In this document: piece by piece, positions 1 to 10,284 of the stretch
Layout: the number at the start of each line of letters is the position of its first letter
How positions within the stretch are numbered: position 1 is the stretch's first letter
From: Prostheceraeus crozeri
Lineage: Eukaryota; Platyhelminthes; Polycladida; Euryleptidae
Reading direction: 5' to 3'
Assembly: GCA_907163375.1 (NCBI GenBank)
Contig: CAJQUW010015620.1
Coordinates: 124,001 to 188,000, forward strand
Length of the DNA stretch: 64,000 nt
Notes under the pieces: generated by a model
Database searches by the model: none
Seen by the model: the letters and a program-made list of their open reading frames with translations, nothing else
Told to the model about the DNA's origin: nothing
Position numbers and translations under genes: made by a program

Positions 1-114
1 AAATTGTAATTGCAGAAACAAAAATGAATGCCCATTAGATGGCAATTGTTTAACACAATGTATCATCTACAAAGCTGCAGTAACCCACCAATCAAAAGAA
101 ACTATCTACTACGG

Positions 115-1033
115 CAGTGATTCTTAACCGGGGGCCATGTGGCTCCCTGGGGAGGAATTCAACATGCCAGGGGAGGAATGACGTACATAAGGAGGATTTG
201 GGGAGGAAGGATGTTCGAAGGAGTATTTGAGATGAACAGGATTTGTTGATTCACCGTCACATGTGACTTATCATCGTCAGTATTCGTTAATCGCTTCCTA
301 ATATTCAAGATGTTAATTATGCAGCTACTGTTTAATAGCTATTGCGACCACAGATTTAGAAGCTACCAATACATCTCTGTGTACGAGTGTTCCATTCGAA
401 TTATTTTAATTAGGGAAAATTCAACTACGCGGCTATAGATCATCACCTGGACGTTTTGTGAGTGGCCTGCTCAGTTGCACCGACAAGATAGACTAGAAGA
501 TAGTATTCTGGTCAGAGAGAGCTAATGAAGCGAGGCGTCACATTTCCATTCATAAATTAAGGTCAAATGGTATGGCTCACTCAAGAAACAGTTGAAAAGT
601 ACCCAACTTTATCAGCCAATGCCCACACGCTACTACTTCCTTTTCCAACATCGTACCTGGTCGAGTTCGGTGTCTCGGCGGTATCAGATTTGATACCTAG
701 GAAGAGAAATCGACTCAGCATCAGCGTGCGCAGTGATTTGAGATTGAAACTCACGAATTTGACACCTCGAATTCAGGAATTGTGCGGCAAATATCAGGCT
801 CAATGCAGTCATTAGTTTTTTTGTTGGATTTCTTGTAACACTTCCCATTTGCATGTAGGCCTACTTAGATTCTTCGTGATAGGCTACCTGAAGTCTGCAT
901 TTGAAAATGTTTGTTACAGCTATCTTTGACTTCGTTTTTTAACTTGAATAGTGGCCTACTAGTTTAGAGGGAGGAATTAAACATACTTTCAACTGTTAGG
1001 GAGGAATCCGAGCAAAAAGGTTAAGAACCACTG
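115..1033 (+). mobile_element. hAT-superfamily DNA transposon, internally deleted
   Basis: The ends are near-perfect inverted repeats: CAGTGATTCTTAACC at the left and GGTTAAGAACCACTG at the right. They are flanked by an identical 8-bp target duplication TACTACGG at 107-114 and 1034-1041. End sequence and 8-bp duplication are diagnostic of hAT. At 919 bp it is far shorter than an autonomous hAT of about 3 kb. It keeps only the transposase C-terminus, so it needs a helper. Short GGGAGGAAT motifs recur just inside both ends. Confidence 0.92.
567..815 (+). pseudogene. hAT transposase C-terminal dimerisation domain, fragment
   Basis: The 82-residue frame reads YPTLSANAHTLLLPFPTSYL, then VEFGVSAVSDLIPRKRNRL and SDLRLKLTNLTPRIQEL. 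This is the hallmark C-terminal dimerisation block of hAT transposases of the ZBED5/FAM200-like type. The N-terminal BED finger and the DDE catalytic core are absent, in keeping with internal deletion of the carrying element. No function of its own is expected. Confidence 0.85.
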
Positions 1034-1420
1034 TACTACGGCATGTGTGAGGGTGATTTCAAAAGCCGATATAATAATCACAAAAAGTCATTCAACAACA
1101 TACAATATAAAAATGAAACTTCGCTGTCACAGTACATATGGTCACTGAAAAACAAAAATATCCCATACGAGTATAATATCAAATGGAGCATAGTCCAACA
1201 AACAAATCCATACTCATGTGGAAGCCGATATTGCAGTCTATGCCTATCGGAAAAATATCATATCATCACTGCCAATTCTGAAACACTGATAAACAAGAAA
1301 ACTGAAATAATATCAAAATGCTGACATCGACGAAAATTTCTATTGTCCACTCCTGCATCATAGATAAAAATTCGAAATTTGTATAACCATGATTTTGTAA
1401 ATTGACTTCCTTTTTCTATG

Positions 1421-1477
1421 TTGTTGTCTGATGATTGGTGGCATTCATGTCATCCGTGAAACTTTAAGTAATAGCAA
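1421..1477 (+). ncRNA. Candidate type I hammerhead ribozyme in PLE tail
   Basis: The core CTGATGA lies at 1428-1434 and GAA(A) at 1458-1461. Stem I pairs TTGTTGT (1421-1427) with ATAGCAA (1471-1477), 7 of 7 positions with two G-U wobbles. Stem III pairs ACTT (1461-1464) with AAGT (1466-1469) around a one-base loop. The expected cleavage point follows A1470. Stem II (near GGTG/CATC) is weak. Penelope-like elements are known to carry small type I hammerheads in their pseudo-LTRs, and this site sits about 100 bp past a PLE reading frame. Weak stem II is the main doubt. Confidence 0.4.
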
Positions 1478-1721
1478 TAAATGATCTAGCTGAAATTTTA
1501 TTATACATATATTTTTTTAAAAAAAGAGAACAAAGTTTCTTGCATTGACCGAACATGTTTCAGAATGTTAACATTCCATCTTCAGCGGTAAAACCTGAAT
1601 ACAATAGCAATGGGAGTTTATATACAAAATGCGGGAAATGAACAAATGAGAGCGATAAAAAGAGTTCAAGTTACCAGTAGCTGTCTGACCATGGCACCGA
1701 CATAGAGATTGCATTCTGCAA

Positions 1722-2058
1722 TTACAATTTCAAGTACAGTTGTACTGAACTGTTTCTTTCATTAGAGAGATAATTTGTATTATTCTTTAGAATAATAGAT
1801 TCCAGAAACAACTGATTTCTAGATTTGCCAATAATCGAGAAATTTTCACTTTTAGGTGGATGATCATGCATCGAAACCTGAGTAGGAGAGGGATAGCCCC
1901 TCAAGTGCTCACTTATACGAATGGCAAGATGGCGCCTCGTGGAGCCGATGTATCGCATTGGGCAGCGATCACACGTGTATAAATACACCACATTAGATTT
2001 GACACCATTCGCAATTTTATCTTTGTAATTGAAATAGTTTTGGATTTTATCAGTAACA
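1722..2058 (-). pseudogene. Penelope-like element, second GIY-YIG fragment
   Basis: The minus strand reads KIANGVKSNVVYLYTCDRC followed by PMRYIGSTRRHLAIRISEHL, the Cys-rich connector and GIY-YIG (here VYL..RYIGST) endonuclease of a Penelope-like element. It is a different family from the copy at 2-1321. Upstream coding sequence is cut off by the TA-rich tandem repeat. The AT-rich tail at about 1500-1720 contains a phrase like that of PLE pseudo-LTRs (gttaacattccatcttcagcg). Confidence 0.75.
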
Positions 2059-2163
2059 AAAACAGGATATATACATATATATATATATATATATAATATA
2101 TATACAAAAACAGGATATATACATATATATTATATATATAATATATATATATACAAAAACAGG

Positions 2164-2205
<42 letters not shown>

Positions 2206-2287
2206 TACAAAAACAGGATATATACATATATATTATATATATAATATATATATACAAAAACAGGATATATACATATATATATATAAC
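2046..2287. repeat. Minisatellite with (TA)n core
   Basis: About five copies of a unit made of ACAAAAACAGGATATATACA followed by a TATATA run of varying length. The minus strand of this stretch gives only Ile/Tyr-rich frames, which are artefacts. The repeat directly abuts the PLE fragment on its left and an old LINE on its right. Confidence 0.9.
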
Positions 2288-2293
2288 CAAGAG

Positions 2294-2852
2294 TTGTCAA
2301 AGTATCGGGTATCGGGAATTATCCGTTTAAACTTGAGCGGCAATCTCTCCACATATCTGACAATGAAAATACCCACTTCCTCTCAAGGCAATGGTGGTGT
2401 TGTGAACGACACATGCATGAAAAATTTTGATCCTCTGAAAGTTTTGCGGGGTCTCCAACATATTCCATGGTCTGTTGCCGAATCCTTCGATAATATTGAT
2501 AATTGCCTCAAATGCTTGGAATGAACTATTCATATCATGTGTACATAAGCATGCTCCTTTCAAAAATAATGTAGATCAAATCTACGAGACTCCCTGAGTG
2601 GAGGAATAGTAACATCACTCATGCTATTTCTCAGAGAAATCGGATTGACAAAAAAATAACACAGACAAGATCAACAATTTCCTTAACGATGCTAACTCCC
2701 TTTTTGTCAAAGCCAAACGTGAGCATTTTCAGAAACTTCTAACAACTGGTAGCCCTTCCACATCTGAATTCTGGAAATACTTTCATGAACTTGTTCCGAA
2801 AAACCAATCAAACTTTCCAGTGTGTATTACATGGAAGAGATATTCCTAACTC
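2294..2852 (+). pseudogene. Old LINE, endonuclease-to-RT linker part
   Basis: The frame starting near 2360 gives QGNGGVVNDTCMKNFDPLKV then LQHIPWSVAESFDNIDNCL. Broken frames after it still read as the spacer between endonuclease and reverse transcriptase of a CR1/L2/Jockey-type LINE (a recognisable FWKYF..LVPKKNQSNFP-like phrase at about 2770-2815). The copy is old, with several stops and frame changes. It is interrupted at the TTAA of 2853-2856 by the Kolobok transposon and resumes at 7058. Confidence 0.6.
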
Positions 2853-3145
2853 TTAAAGGAGAAATATGGCAGTTTCAAATGTTAACATTATACTAATCAA
2901 CACAATTAGAAAGTCTTCATATCGAAATCGCGAAGTTCTAACTCGTTGTGAGAAGCCTGAAATATCGCAGAGAACCTACTGGTTAGGGAGTTGCTTCAGC
3001 GACCAATCAAATCCAAGCAAGAAGTTCGACGTCACAAAGCACCCTACGCTGTTGATCTGTGAACCACGCAATCGCCAGCCAGCAGCAAGCAGTAGCCTTG
3101 ACTGAATCACCCCGCATTCGAGATCTTGATTGTGAAAGTGCATCC

Positions 3146-3442
3146 ATGGCAAGTTTAAACGGAGAATCAGATATTTCCAATGTTACTCAGCCTTATTTGT
3201 TTGAGTCCACAATGTCAATTCATTCTAGTGAAAGTTTGGTTGGGCATTTCCCAGAGTCACGGCAAGGTAACGATAATGCGGAATGTACTTGCAGCAATTG
3301 TCAATCTACTTTGAATTCAAATGAAATTTGTTGCTGTAGGCTTAGCAATCTTATAGAAAGAAAGCTAGAATCACGTTCCTGTATAACGGAAACAGAATCA
3401 TTCAAGGTTGTCTGTCTTGATAAAACTGTGAGCTATATGTGA
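3146..3442 (+). CDS. P2X7 C-terminal-like cysteine-rich protein of the Kolobok
   Basis: The last 55 residues read ECTCSNCQSTLNSNEICCC, then SCITETESFKVVCLDKTVSY. The pattern C-x-C-x2-C...CCC...CIT...F..VCL matches the cysteine-rich intracellular tail (ballast) domain of P2X7 receptors. That domain is found alone in many invertebrate proteins linked to mobile elements. I place the start at ATG 3146; the open frame runs back to 3059, and an upstream exon is possible. It is transcribed away from the transposase, so the element appears to carry two transcription units. The role in transposition is unknown. Confidence 0.6.
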   Translation: MASLNGESDISNVTQPYLFESTMSIHSSESLVGHFPESRQGNDNAECTCSNCQSTLNSNEICCCRLSNLIERKLESRSCITETESFKVVCLDKTVSYM

Positions 3443-4404
3443 GCTTCAGGCGAATACTGATTATACCTAAGAAGAGGAGAAAACAACATACAAATGTTTT
3501 CAATAACAAAGCATGCCGATGGACAGCGTATGGACAGTTTATATTTTGGAGTGCTACCTTCTTGCGTTTACAACGCAATTCGATTCAAATTTCCCTCGGA
3601 TGACGGTATACCTATATTCGGATTTCAAAGTTGGTGTGAATGATGATATTTTTATCGAATAAAGCTTTTCAGTATAAGCAAGAAATTTGTTTTCATGATC
3701 ACTATACAGGTGCAATACATGCCCAGTGTTCGTAACTGCCAATACGATGAAAGCGATTGCAATTAATGTTGAGCCTACCGGTGAAAGAGATCGATCACTC
3801 AGAGACTACCGGTACTATTATTTTTATAGTGTGCGCTAGCTAGTAACCAATAAACGAATTTTACTAATTTAGACATAAGTAGGCTACTGGACTTATCACC
3901 GCTTCTAGTGTAGACCTAAGTGTAGGCCTATCGCCAGTATATAAGATGTGAAAAATCTCTACATAAAAGAGTACCGCATAACTACGGGTAATGCAATATT
4001 TTTCTGAAATTGAGACTATCCTTAATTGATTTTACTTTATGATAGTGTAGCTAGGCCTATACATATTCTTAATTTCAAATATGGGCCAACTGAGCTTAAC
4101 CTAAGATGTTGAATTTTAAATTTCATAATGCCTTGATACTCAGTTTCATCAAAATTCATTTAAAGCAGTTAAAGCTAATACCATGTTAGACTACTTAATA
4201 CAAAAATCCTCCATGTATACGCTAAAAAGGCTGAATATAAGTAAACTTAATTGATGTGTGGTACCGTATGTCTATAATAAGTGACATTAAATGATAGGGG
4301 TCCATTGTCTTATTTATTGAACTTCATAAAATCATTTCAAAATTAAAACTAAATACACCGGTGATTTATTAACAAAATGATTGCCATGTAAATTGATAGT
4401 AAAT
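3443..4404. other. Kolobok internal noncoding stretch
   Basis: No credible coding sequence on either strand. It separates the plus-strand accessory gene from the 3' end of the minus-strand transposase. Several TAGGCCTA-like 8-mers (about 3910 and 4056) occur here, as in the host flanks. Confidence 0.5.
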
Positions 4405-5784
4405 TTACTGTAACCTTTGGTTGATTAGATAACAAGACAATATAAAAAGTGACCCACAATCAGACTCAAGAATATGCCGACTGTTCTGCTGATGAGAAGA
4501 ACAAAGCTCTTCTTTTGACGGTATGGGTAAAGGAGCAATATTTTGTGGAACAGGCAAATTCGAGAATGGAGGCTCACTGTCCAGTGGGAGAAGACCAGAT
4601 TTGCGAAAGTGGATTATCTCAGTAAGCAAATCAGTTCTCCACTGATAACCTTTGCGGCAACAAACACATCGAGCAACCCATTGACCACTCACTTTTGAAA
4701 ACTGAAATTTGAAACAGTTTTGCTTTGCTTCTCTCTGAGCATTGGCATTGTGGTCAATGTAGGTCAGACATATTCGCATATTCATTGCAACTGATCGGAA
4801 ATGCAGTCTTTTAGGGACATATTTAAGCATGATGCTATGTAAATTTTCGAGCGAAGCAGTGGAGAGAGCTAATGTATAATGTTGTAAAGCAGACATGAAC
4901 TTTGGGGCAGCGACGATGCTCTCTAGAATTTTGAATGCTTCCGAGTTCGATAGAAGATAAGACTTCTTTAATCCATCCTTCGCTAAATTTTCGTCCATAT
5001 CAATGTCATGAGCACAAATCAATACTCGACGAAATCGTGCACTTTCTTCCCATTGGTGAATTCCACGGATGTGTTGCAGCTCAGAGAGCCACAACTCTCG
5101 TAGCAGATCGGGATCTGAATTACAATGTTGTACGCAATAATAAAGGTGATTGATGATACTGCGTATCCATTCATTCAAAACAGAATTGGGCTTCTTCTTT
5201 CCAGCAGCCAGCAACTTTTTCTTTAATGACTTAGCAATATGCCAAATATCATATTGGTGGACAATGTCAGGGTATTCAGAATTCATTGCACCGATTATCG
5301 AAGGACTTCGGTCAGTTGTGATGACATCCACTTTAGCATTACAGTTTAATAAGTAGTCCAGACACGACTTGAAGCCGACTTTTTCCATTCTAACACTCGA
5401 AGAAGCTTCTTGTCCAAGTTGAACGGTTCTTCCACATACAACTCGACCTTTATCACAATCCATAAACGTGTATGTAGAGTATTTCGCACTATATCCAGGT
5501 GAGTCGCAACGAGAATCGCCGGCTAAACGAACGGATGTCTTATTTTTAAGTTCATCAATCAACACAGATTGTTGCGCCGACCAAGCACTGAAGATAACGG
5601 GTGCGACATACTTCGACTGAAGGCGATAGTAGACAGATGAAGAAATAATTCCTAAACTCATTGTGTCTGAGACTGCTTTTAAAAGGGCGTAAGTTCCCCA
5701 CACAATATCACAGAAACTGCGAGTTGGAAATCTCCACTTCCGCTGCGTGATCGTTGTCCACTGAGAGTTGGCTGTGAAGTCCAC
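4405..5784 (-). CDS. Kolobok DDE transposase
   Basis: The frame gives a catalytic core with RLAGDSRCDSPGYSAKYSTY (first Asp), VDVITTDRSPSIIGAMNSEY (second Asp) and, after an insertion domain, ASLENLHSIMLKYVPKRLHF (Glu). The stretch HQYDIWHIAKSLKKKL after the second Asp is typical of this superfamily. A late C-x2-C-R-K-G-Y-QW motif precedes the end. The expected N-terminal part (CPDCG..W.SQP..) is in the overlapping THAP frame. The two frames overlap by about 100 bases and similarity passes from one to the other near 5690, so a one-base change or a frameshift splits a single protein. Probably inactive in this copy. Confidence 0.8.
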   Translation of the reverse strand: MDFTANSQWTTITQRKWRFPTRSFCDIVWGTYALLKAVSDTMSLGIISSSVYYRLQSKYVAPVIFSAWSAQQSVLIDELKNKTSVRLAGDSRCDSPGYSAKYSTYTFMDCDKGRVVCGRTVQLGQEASSSVRMEKVGFKSCLDYLLNCNAKVDVITTDRSPSIIGAMNSEYPDIVHQYDIWHIAKSLKKKLLAAGKKKPNSVLNEWIRSIINHLYYCVQHCNSDPDLLRELWLSELQHIRGIHQWEESARFRRVLICAHDIDMDENLAKDGLKKSYLLSNSEAFKILESIVAAPKFMSALQHYTLALSTASLENLHSIMLKYVPKRLHFRSVAMNMRICLTYIDHNANAQREAKQNCFKFQFSKVSGQWVARCVCCRKGYQWRTDLLTEIIHFRKSGLLPLDSEPPFSNLPVPQNIAPLPIPSKEELCSSHQQNSRHILESDCGSLFILSCYLINQRLQ

Positions 5785-6716
5785 AAGTAATCACAGCCTT
5801 TGAGACAAACCAATTTTATACATACCATCCCACCATCGAATCGGAGATGTTTCGAATCAACAGGAGCACCGCAATCGGGACAGAAATTCAATAATGGAAG
5901 TAAATATTCGACGAAGCACAATACCACTTTAAAGGACGATTCTTTCGGCGGCTGGTGTGATTCTGGTTGATCTTCAAAGTTAATATCCACATCTGAATCA
6001 GAGTCAAACGAGGAGTCACAATCAGAAGATGGAAAATAATCATCGTCGCTGTCATCGGAATCGGATCTGTCTGTCTGACCTTTATTCAAAGATTCTACAT
6101 CACTTTCAATTTGAATACAGTCACAGTCGGGAGAGGTAAAGAGGTCAGTCTGGGTAGACACCGTTCTCAGCAATAGTAATGTCGTCTGAGCCATTACATG
6201 TGAAGTGGTAGGATGTACTTGAATCCTCCTATCATGTGCTAAAGTCTCGCACTGGATCATCACATCATTCGTTGCATTAAGATTTACTGCAGAAACACTG
6301 GAGAGATCTTCGTCGTTGGATGAGAAAAGAAGCTTTTGAACGTAGTCCTCGTCTTCTAATCTCTTCTTCTTTGTAAGATAAGCAGAATGCCTGGGAGTTG
6401 ATGACACCGGCGAATGATCACGCTTTTTCCCTCTAAGATGGAGGAACGGAGTGGCTTCCGGCTTGAGCATTCTACCCTTTGATTCAACGCCCATAATTCT
6501 CGCTCTTATATCTTCTTCAAAATCATCTTCAACGAAGTGGATGGAGCAAACAACAGAATTGTCAGACGGTGTCCAATTCTTCCGACTCAATCGTAAAATC
6601 CATGCCCGTCGAAGAGCAGGCTTCAGTGGAAATTTATGATAAGATATTCTCCTGCCTTCGAAAGTTTTGTCCTTGCCAGTCTTGTGGGAGCAGCCAAATA
6701 CACAGCATTGGGGCAT
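5679..6716 (-). CDS. THAP-domain DNA-binding protein, N-terminal half of Kolobok transposase
   Basis: The start at ATG 6716 gives MPQCCVFGCSHKTGK, then YHKFP, WILRLSRKNW, SVVCSIHFVEDDF and MLKPEATPFLH. This is the C2CH zinc-binding THAP domain (C-x2-4-C, C-x2-H, final P motif) that binds transposon ends. A Ser/Asp-rich linker (DRSDSDDSDDDYFPSSD region) follows. Then comes CPDCGAPVDSKHLRFDGG.. and WTSQP, which in relatives leads straight into the DDE core. The frame closes soon after and the DDE part continues in the next frame. The longer open frame to 6785 begins with a non-ATG codon and is less likely. Confidence 0.85.
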   Translation of the reverse strand: MPQCCVFGCSHKTGKDKTFEGRRISYHKFPLKPALRRAWILRLSRKNWTPSDNSVVCSIHFVEDDFEEDIRARIMGVESKGRMLKPEATPFLHLRGKKRDHSPVSSTPRHSAYLTKKKRLEDEDYVQKLLFSSNDEDLSSVSAVNLNATNDVMIQCETLAHDRRIQVHPTTSHVMAQTTLLLLRTVSTQTDLFTSPDCDCIQIESDVESLNKGQTDRSDSDDSDDDYFPSSDCDSSFDSDSDVDINFEDQPESHQPPKESSFKVVLCFVEYLLPLLNFCPDCGAPVDSKHLRFDGGMVCIKLVCLKGCDYLWTSQPTLSGQRSRSGSGDFQLAVSVILCGELTPF

Positions 6717-7057
6717 GTCGACGTGAGAATGATGAGCGGTGCTGACTCGAAAGGATCGATGGTTGTTTCTAAAATAGTGATACAAGCTTCCTGCCGCTTC
6801 TCACTATGTTCATTGTCACGTGGTTCATTGTCATTCATTGTTCATGACCACAGAATTCTGTGTTCACGGCAGCCGACTAGTGCTTTCCGACGTCATCGTA
6901 TTACTGTCTTGTGATTGGACGCGCGCGCACTTATGGAAATTCCATGTTTACTGGCAATCCGAATGTGCCTGAGTGGCGTGACAATCGTTTTTGAACTCCA
7001 TCAACCATGACCTTAAGATTGAGACCACTTTGTAAAAGTGCGACATTTCCCCTTTAA

Positions 7058-8860
7058 GAAATGGCAAATATTCTGAAAAAAGCCCTTATTAATCGAATAT
7101 CTGCAAATTGCAATATCCATTGAAATATGCTGCAATTTCTACAGAAATTAATGATCTTTCACTGAAAGATTATGTTAACAATCAGGGCATTTCCCAGGCA
7201 TTTTCCATGGCAAACTTGTTCCGAAAAACCAATCAAACGGTTGCATCCAAATATCACAGATGCGACTAAAAACCACGAATACACCATAAATATCTCACGA
7301 TATTGTTTGTCTTGTGCTAGTGAAACTTGACTCAACGAAACCTCCTGGTTATGATAAGATCAGCAAGTGCCTCTTGAGGATGTCGCTGAAATCATCACTC
7401 TTTCCCTCACTATTTTCACGAACAATTTTATTGCAAATGGTCATTTTCCCTCACAATGGAAAATTTTCTGAACAATGGCTAAAATGACCCCTATATTCAA
7501 GTCTGGAAAGACCACTGACACCTCGCATAGCAGATCTATCAGTACCTTACTCGGTTTGTCTAAGATTTTTGAGCGCCATGTGCAAAAATCATGTAATGCT
7601 ATCTTTAAAGAATAACAAACCAATCCGGATTCATCCAATATAGAGAATTTTTAGGATTCCAAATATAGATAACAACAAACCAATCAGAATCAATCACTCC
7701 GGATTCAAACTTCGTCATTCATGTGAATATTCATTATAAAAGACATGGGATTCCTGGTTGAGCAGTATTTCAAATAGAAACATGGTCGGTGCATTGTTCT
7801 TCGATATCCAAAAAGCTTTCAAGTACTTGCCATGCGAAATTACTGAAAAAGCTGGAAGTGCATCAGCTGGATGATTTTTTGCAAGTTTTCTTTCTCGAAC
7901 TTACTTGGAAAATCGGAAACAAGTTGCTAAAACACAAAATGTTTGTCTAATACTCTCCCCATGACGGGAGTGCCACAAGGTTCGATTCTCGGGCCAACAT
8001 TATTTCTGATCTTCATAAATGAACTCATCCTTCAAACCCAAATGTGTGACATTGATATTAACTCTGATAATGTCACATTATAAACAGAAGCAGAATCTGT
8101 CTCAAACATCAATGCTGAGTTGAACTTTGATCTGCTGAACAAATTGGTGCTCATTAAATGAGCTGACTACTAACCCAAAGAAAAGTTCTTGTTTCTTACT
8201 TGCACCCCACCAACGTCAGTGTTTTCTCACAAGCAATTTACAAGTCCATTTAAACAGTCATGTTGTACAAGTCGTTGACTCACAAAAATCTTTGGAAGTT
8301 CAAATACAAAACAATTTTTATATGAAAACTGCTTAGACTAGGTTTGTGAGAAGGTTCAATATCGCCTTTATCTTCTTTCGAAATAAGAAACTGATTGACA
8401 TTTGAAGGTGGTCAAAGATCTGCTTTATTTTGCCTCTTGTTGAATATAGGGATTGTGTTTGGGGCTTTTGCTCGTCTGCTTGTCTTGATAGGTTTATCTT
8501 GAGCCTATTCACCGAAGGTGTCACTCAGCAGAAAAATAGAGCTTAGAACGGAGTGTTGGCTGTCTCAAAGAATAGCAGAGCACGTCTCACGCTGGCAATA
8601 AAATGGATATCTGTACCCCATGAATTGATTGTGTTCCAGAGGATTCGAAGGTGCATCTTAGTGCTCACGAGGCTGATAAGATAAAGCGATCTCAGTCTGA
8701 CTTGTGTACTCAGAATGAGATCACTGTGACTGCAATTTTACTATGATAATCAGTTTCGTCCTCTTCCAAATTTATTATATCTGCTATATACTCGCATTTG
8801 TTTTTCAAAATTATGTTTTCTCTATTGATTTCCTTTGGCGGCTGTTTGGTACATGAAACT
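7058..8860 (+). pseudogene. Old LINE, reverse transcriptase part
   Basis: This continues the LINE interrupted at 2852. Readable blocks, in shifting frames, are PPGYDKISKCLL near 7340, MTPIFKSGKTTDTSHSRSIS near 7480, VGALFFDIQKAF near 7785 (finger/palm) and VPQGSILGPTLFLIFINEL near 7970. The motif carrying the YADD-type catalytic pair is not preserved. Clade is CR1/L2/Jockey-like. Many stops show that the copy is old. No 3' tail could be defined. Confidence 0.7.
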
Positions 8861-10284
8861 TTGATCTTTGTTGCGATTGTTCAAACAATCTTCATACTAT
8901 GATGGATTTCTATTCGGGTGTATGATCAATTAGTCATGAATAGAACCGTCGAAAATGCTCGATCACGAATACCTCTTGCTGCTATCAATCCACAATATAG
9001 GCCTGCTCTATTCTAATGCATAAGTTGAAATATATCTTGTTGCCTCCAGTAATACAGCACCATAGAAAACGAGAAGTCATGAAGCCGTACGATATTAAGT
9101 GAAATGAAAAAGGAGTCTCCGAGAAATCTGGAAGCTTTAGTTGTAAAACCTGAAAAATGGCACATTCTTAATAAGTGCATGTATTTGGCTGATGTGAGTG
9201 ATAAACGCGATATTCATAAGTTGATACAGGTTGGTGGATCCGTGCAGCTTCGGAGGTACATCTGCATTTCTGCAGGTTGAGGTTGTCTAATGCCTGACAC
9301 AAGCGGGAGCACTCTTCATAAGTGGGCTTTCATTTTTAATCGGTCTGATGGATACTGTTATTACGCCACCGGTACAGCTAATTCTCTAATTCCTCTGAGA
9401 AAACCTGAGTGGCACATACTGTGAGCATGCTTATTTCATTCGTTGATACGGTTGACAAATCATAAATATGTGGTGCAAGATTATTTTGACAATTTGGTAC
9501 GGCTAAATTCACATCGGTACCACTTCGGATTTCAAATGGACGATCTGTCACAGGTTGGCACACTCAAGTCATGACTTAGTCATGTCTGAATGATGTTTTC
9601 GAGAGTGGCACATTTGATTTTTATTATGGTGTGGATATTGGCACGGCTAACTTCACACACGTCGAAGAAATGGCACATGCAGACACGCCTCAAAGGAACA
9701 TCTTCAAAGCCCAACCATAGGACCGACCACACCGAGCAGATAGTTTCTTCACAGTGAATTAGCAGAAATGTGGGGTAATACATATCGGAACATTTCAAAG
9801 TAGTAGATTTACAACGTTGACTTTGATTGCACAGCTGCTTTTGAAAATGGCGGCCCAACTTCACAACCCATCGATTGCACTTGTTTAAAACGGTCTATTG
9901 CTAATTCCTTACACAACAATTTTTGAGTTATTTATTAAGTTTGCAGGTTTTGTTGTAGCTATGTCATAGAGTTAACTTCACAACTTGATCAATCGAATTT
10001 TTGAAATGCGTTTTCTAAACTTTTTCTGACATTTCTGTTAAAATAGACAGTAGCACATGCTGGCATTTGGCTAACATCACAGACGCCGAAATTTATGTCA
10101 AACTGCACAATTTGTCGGAGCATAAGCCGTCTCAAAATGCACCGTTCTGTAATGGCCTGAGAAGTCCTGGTCCATGTGCATCTGAGAAGCATCCATCTGA
10201 TTTTAGAGCTTGACTTAGTTTAGTGGATGTATTTTTACTAAACACACAAAATTAATATTATGTCCCTATTCTACGAAAAATTAG
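8861..10284. other. Unassigned noncoding stretch
   Basis: Short open frames on the minus strand (for example 9378-9563 and 9580-9864) lack any recognisable domain. A loose phrase around GTGGCACAT or TTGGCAC followed by GGCTAA.TTCACA recurs several times between 9400 and 10080, suggesting a decayed repeat. Confidence 0.4.

Larger units (their letters stand above)
2..1321 (+). mobile_element. Penelope-like element, GIY-YIG C-terminal end, split by a hAT element
   Basis: Positions 2-114 translate to a Cys-rich stretch (N-C-N-C..ECPLDGNC..C) ending in IYYG. The reading resumes after 1041 with YYGMCEGDFKSRYNNH and runs to the stop at 1321. This is the connector plus GIY-YIG endonuclease end of a Penelope-like retroelement polyprotein; in that family the domain nicks target DNA for insertion. 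The two halves are separated only by a hAT element and its duplicated 8-bp target. The reverse transcriptase part lies left of the window. Downstream to about 1500 is probable 3' untranslated or pseudo-LTR sequence with a candidate hammerhead fold. Family assignment is from recognised motifs, not from a search. Confidence 0.8.
2857..7053 (-). mobile_element. Kolobok-type DNA transposon
   Basis: The element is bounded by TTAA at 2853-2856 and 7054-7057, the target of Kolobok (and piggyBac). Ends are imperfect inverted repeats: AGGAGAAATATGGCA at the left against AGGGGAAATGTCGCA at the right. Inside are a THAP-domain protein and a DDE transposase on the minus strand, and a P2X7-tail-like protein on the plus strand. 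This content is typical of animal Kolobok elements. At 4.2 kb it is near autonomous size, but the transposase reading is split between two overlapping frames. It sits inside an old LINE and is therefore younger than that LINE. Confidence 0.85.

Noticed and set aside
1913-2290. Ile/Tyr-rich open frame on the minus strand
   Set aside because: It is a translation of the (TA)n minisatellite.
2853-7057. piggyBac as the identity of the TTAA-flanked element
   Set aside because: The encoded THAP domain and the DDE blocks are those of Kolobok, and piggyBac transposase motifs are absent.
9378-10192. Several minus-strand frames of 60-94 codons
   Set aside because: No domain, no shared frame and no supporting signals; chance frames in noncoding DNA.
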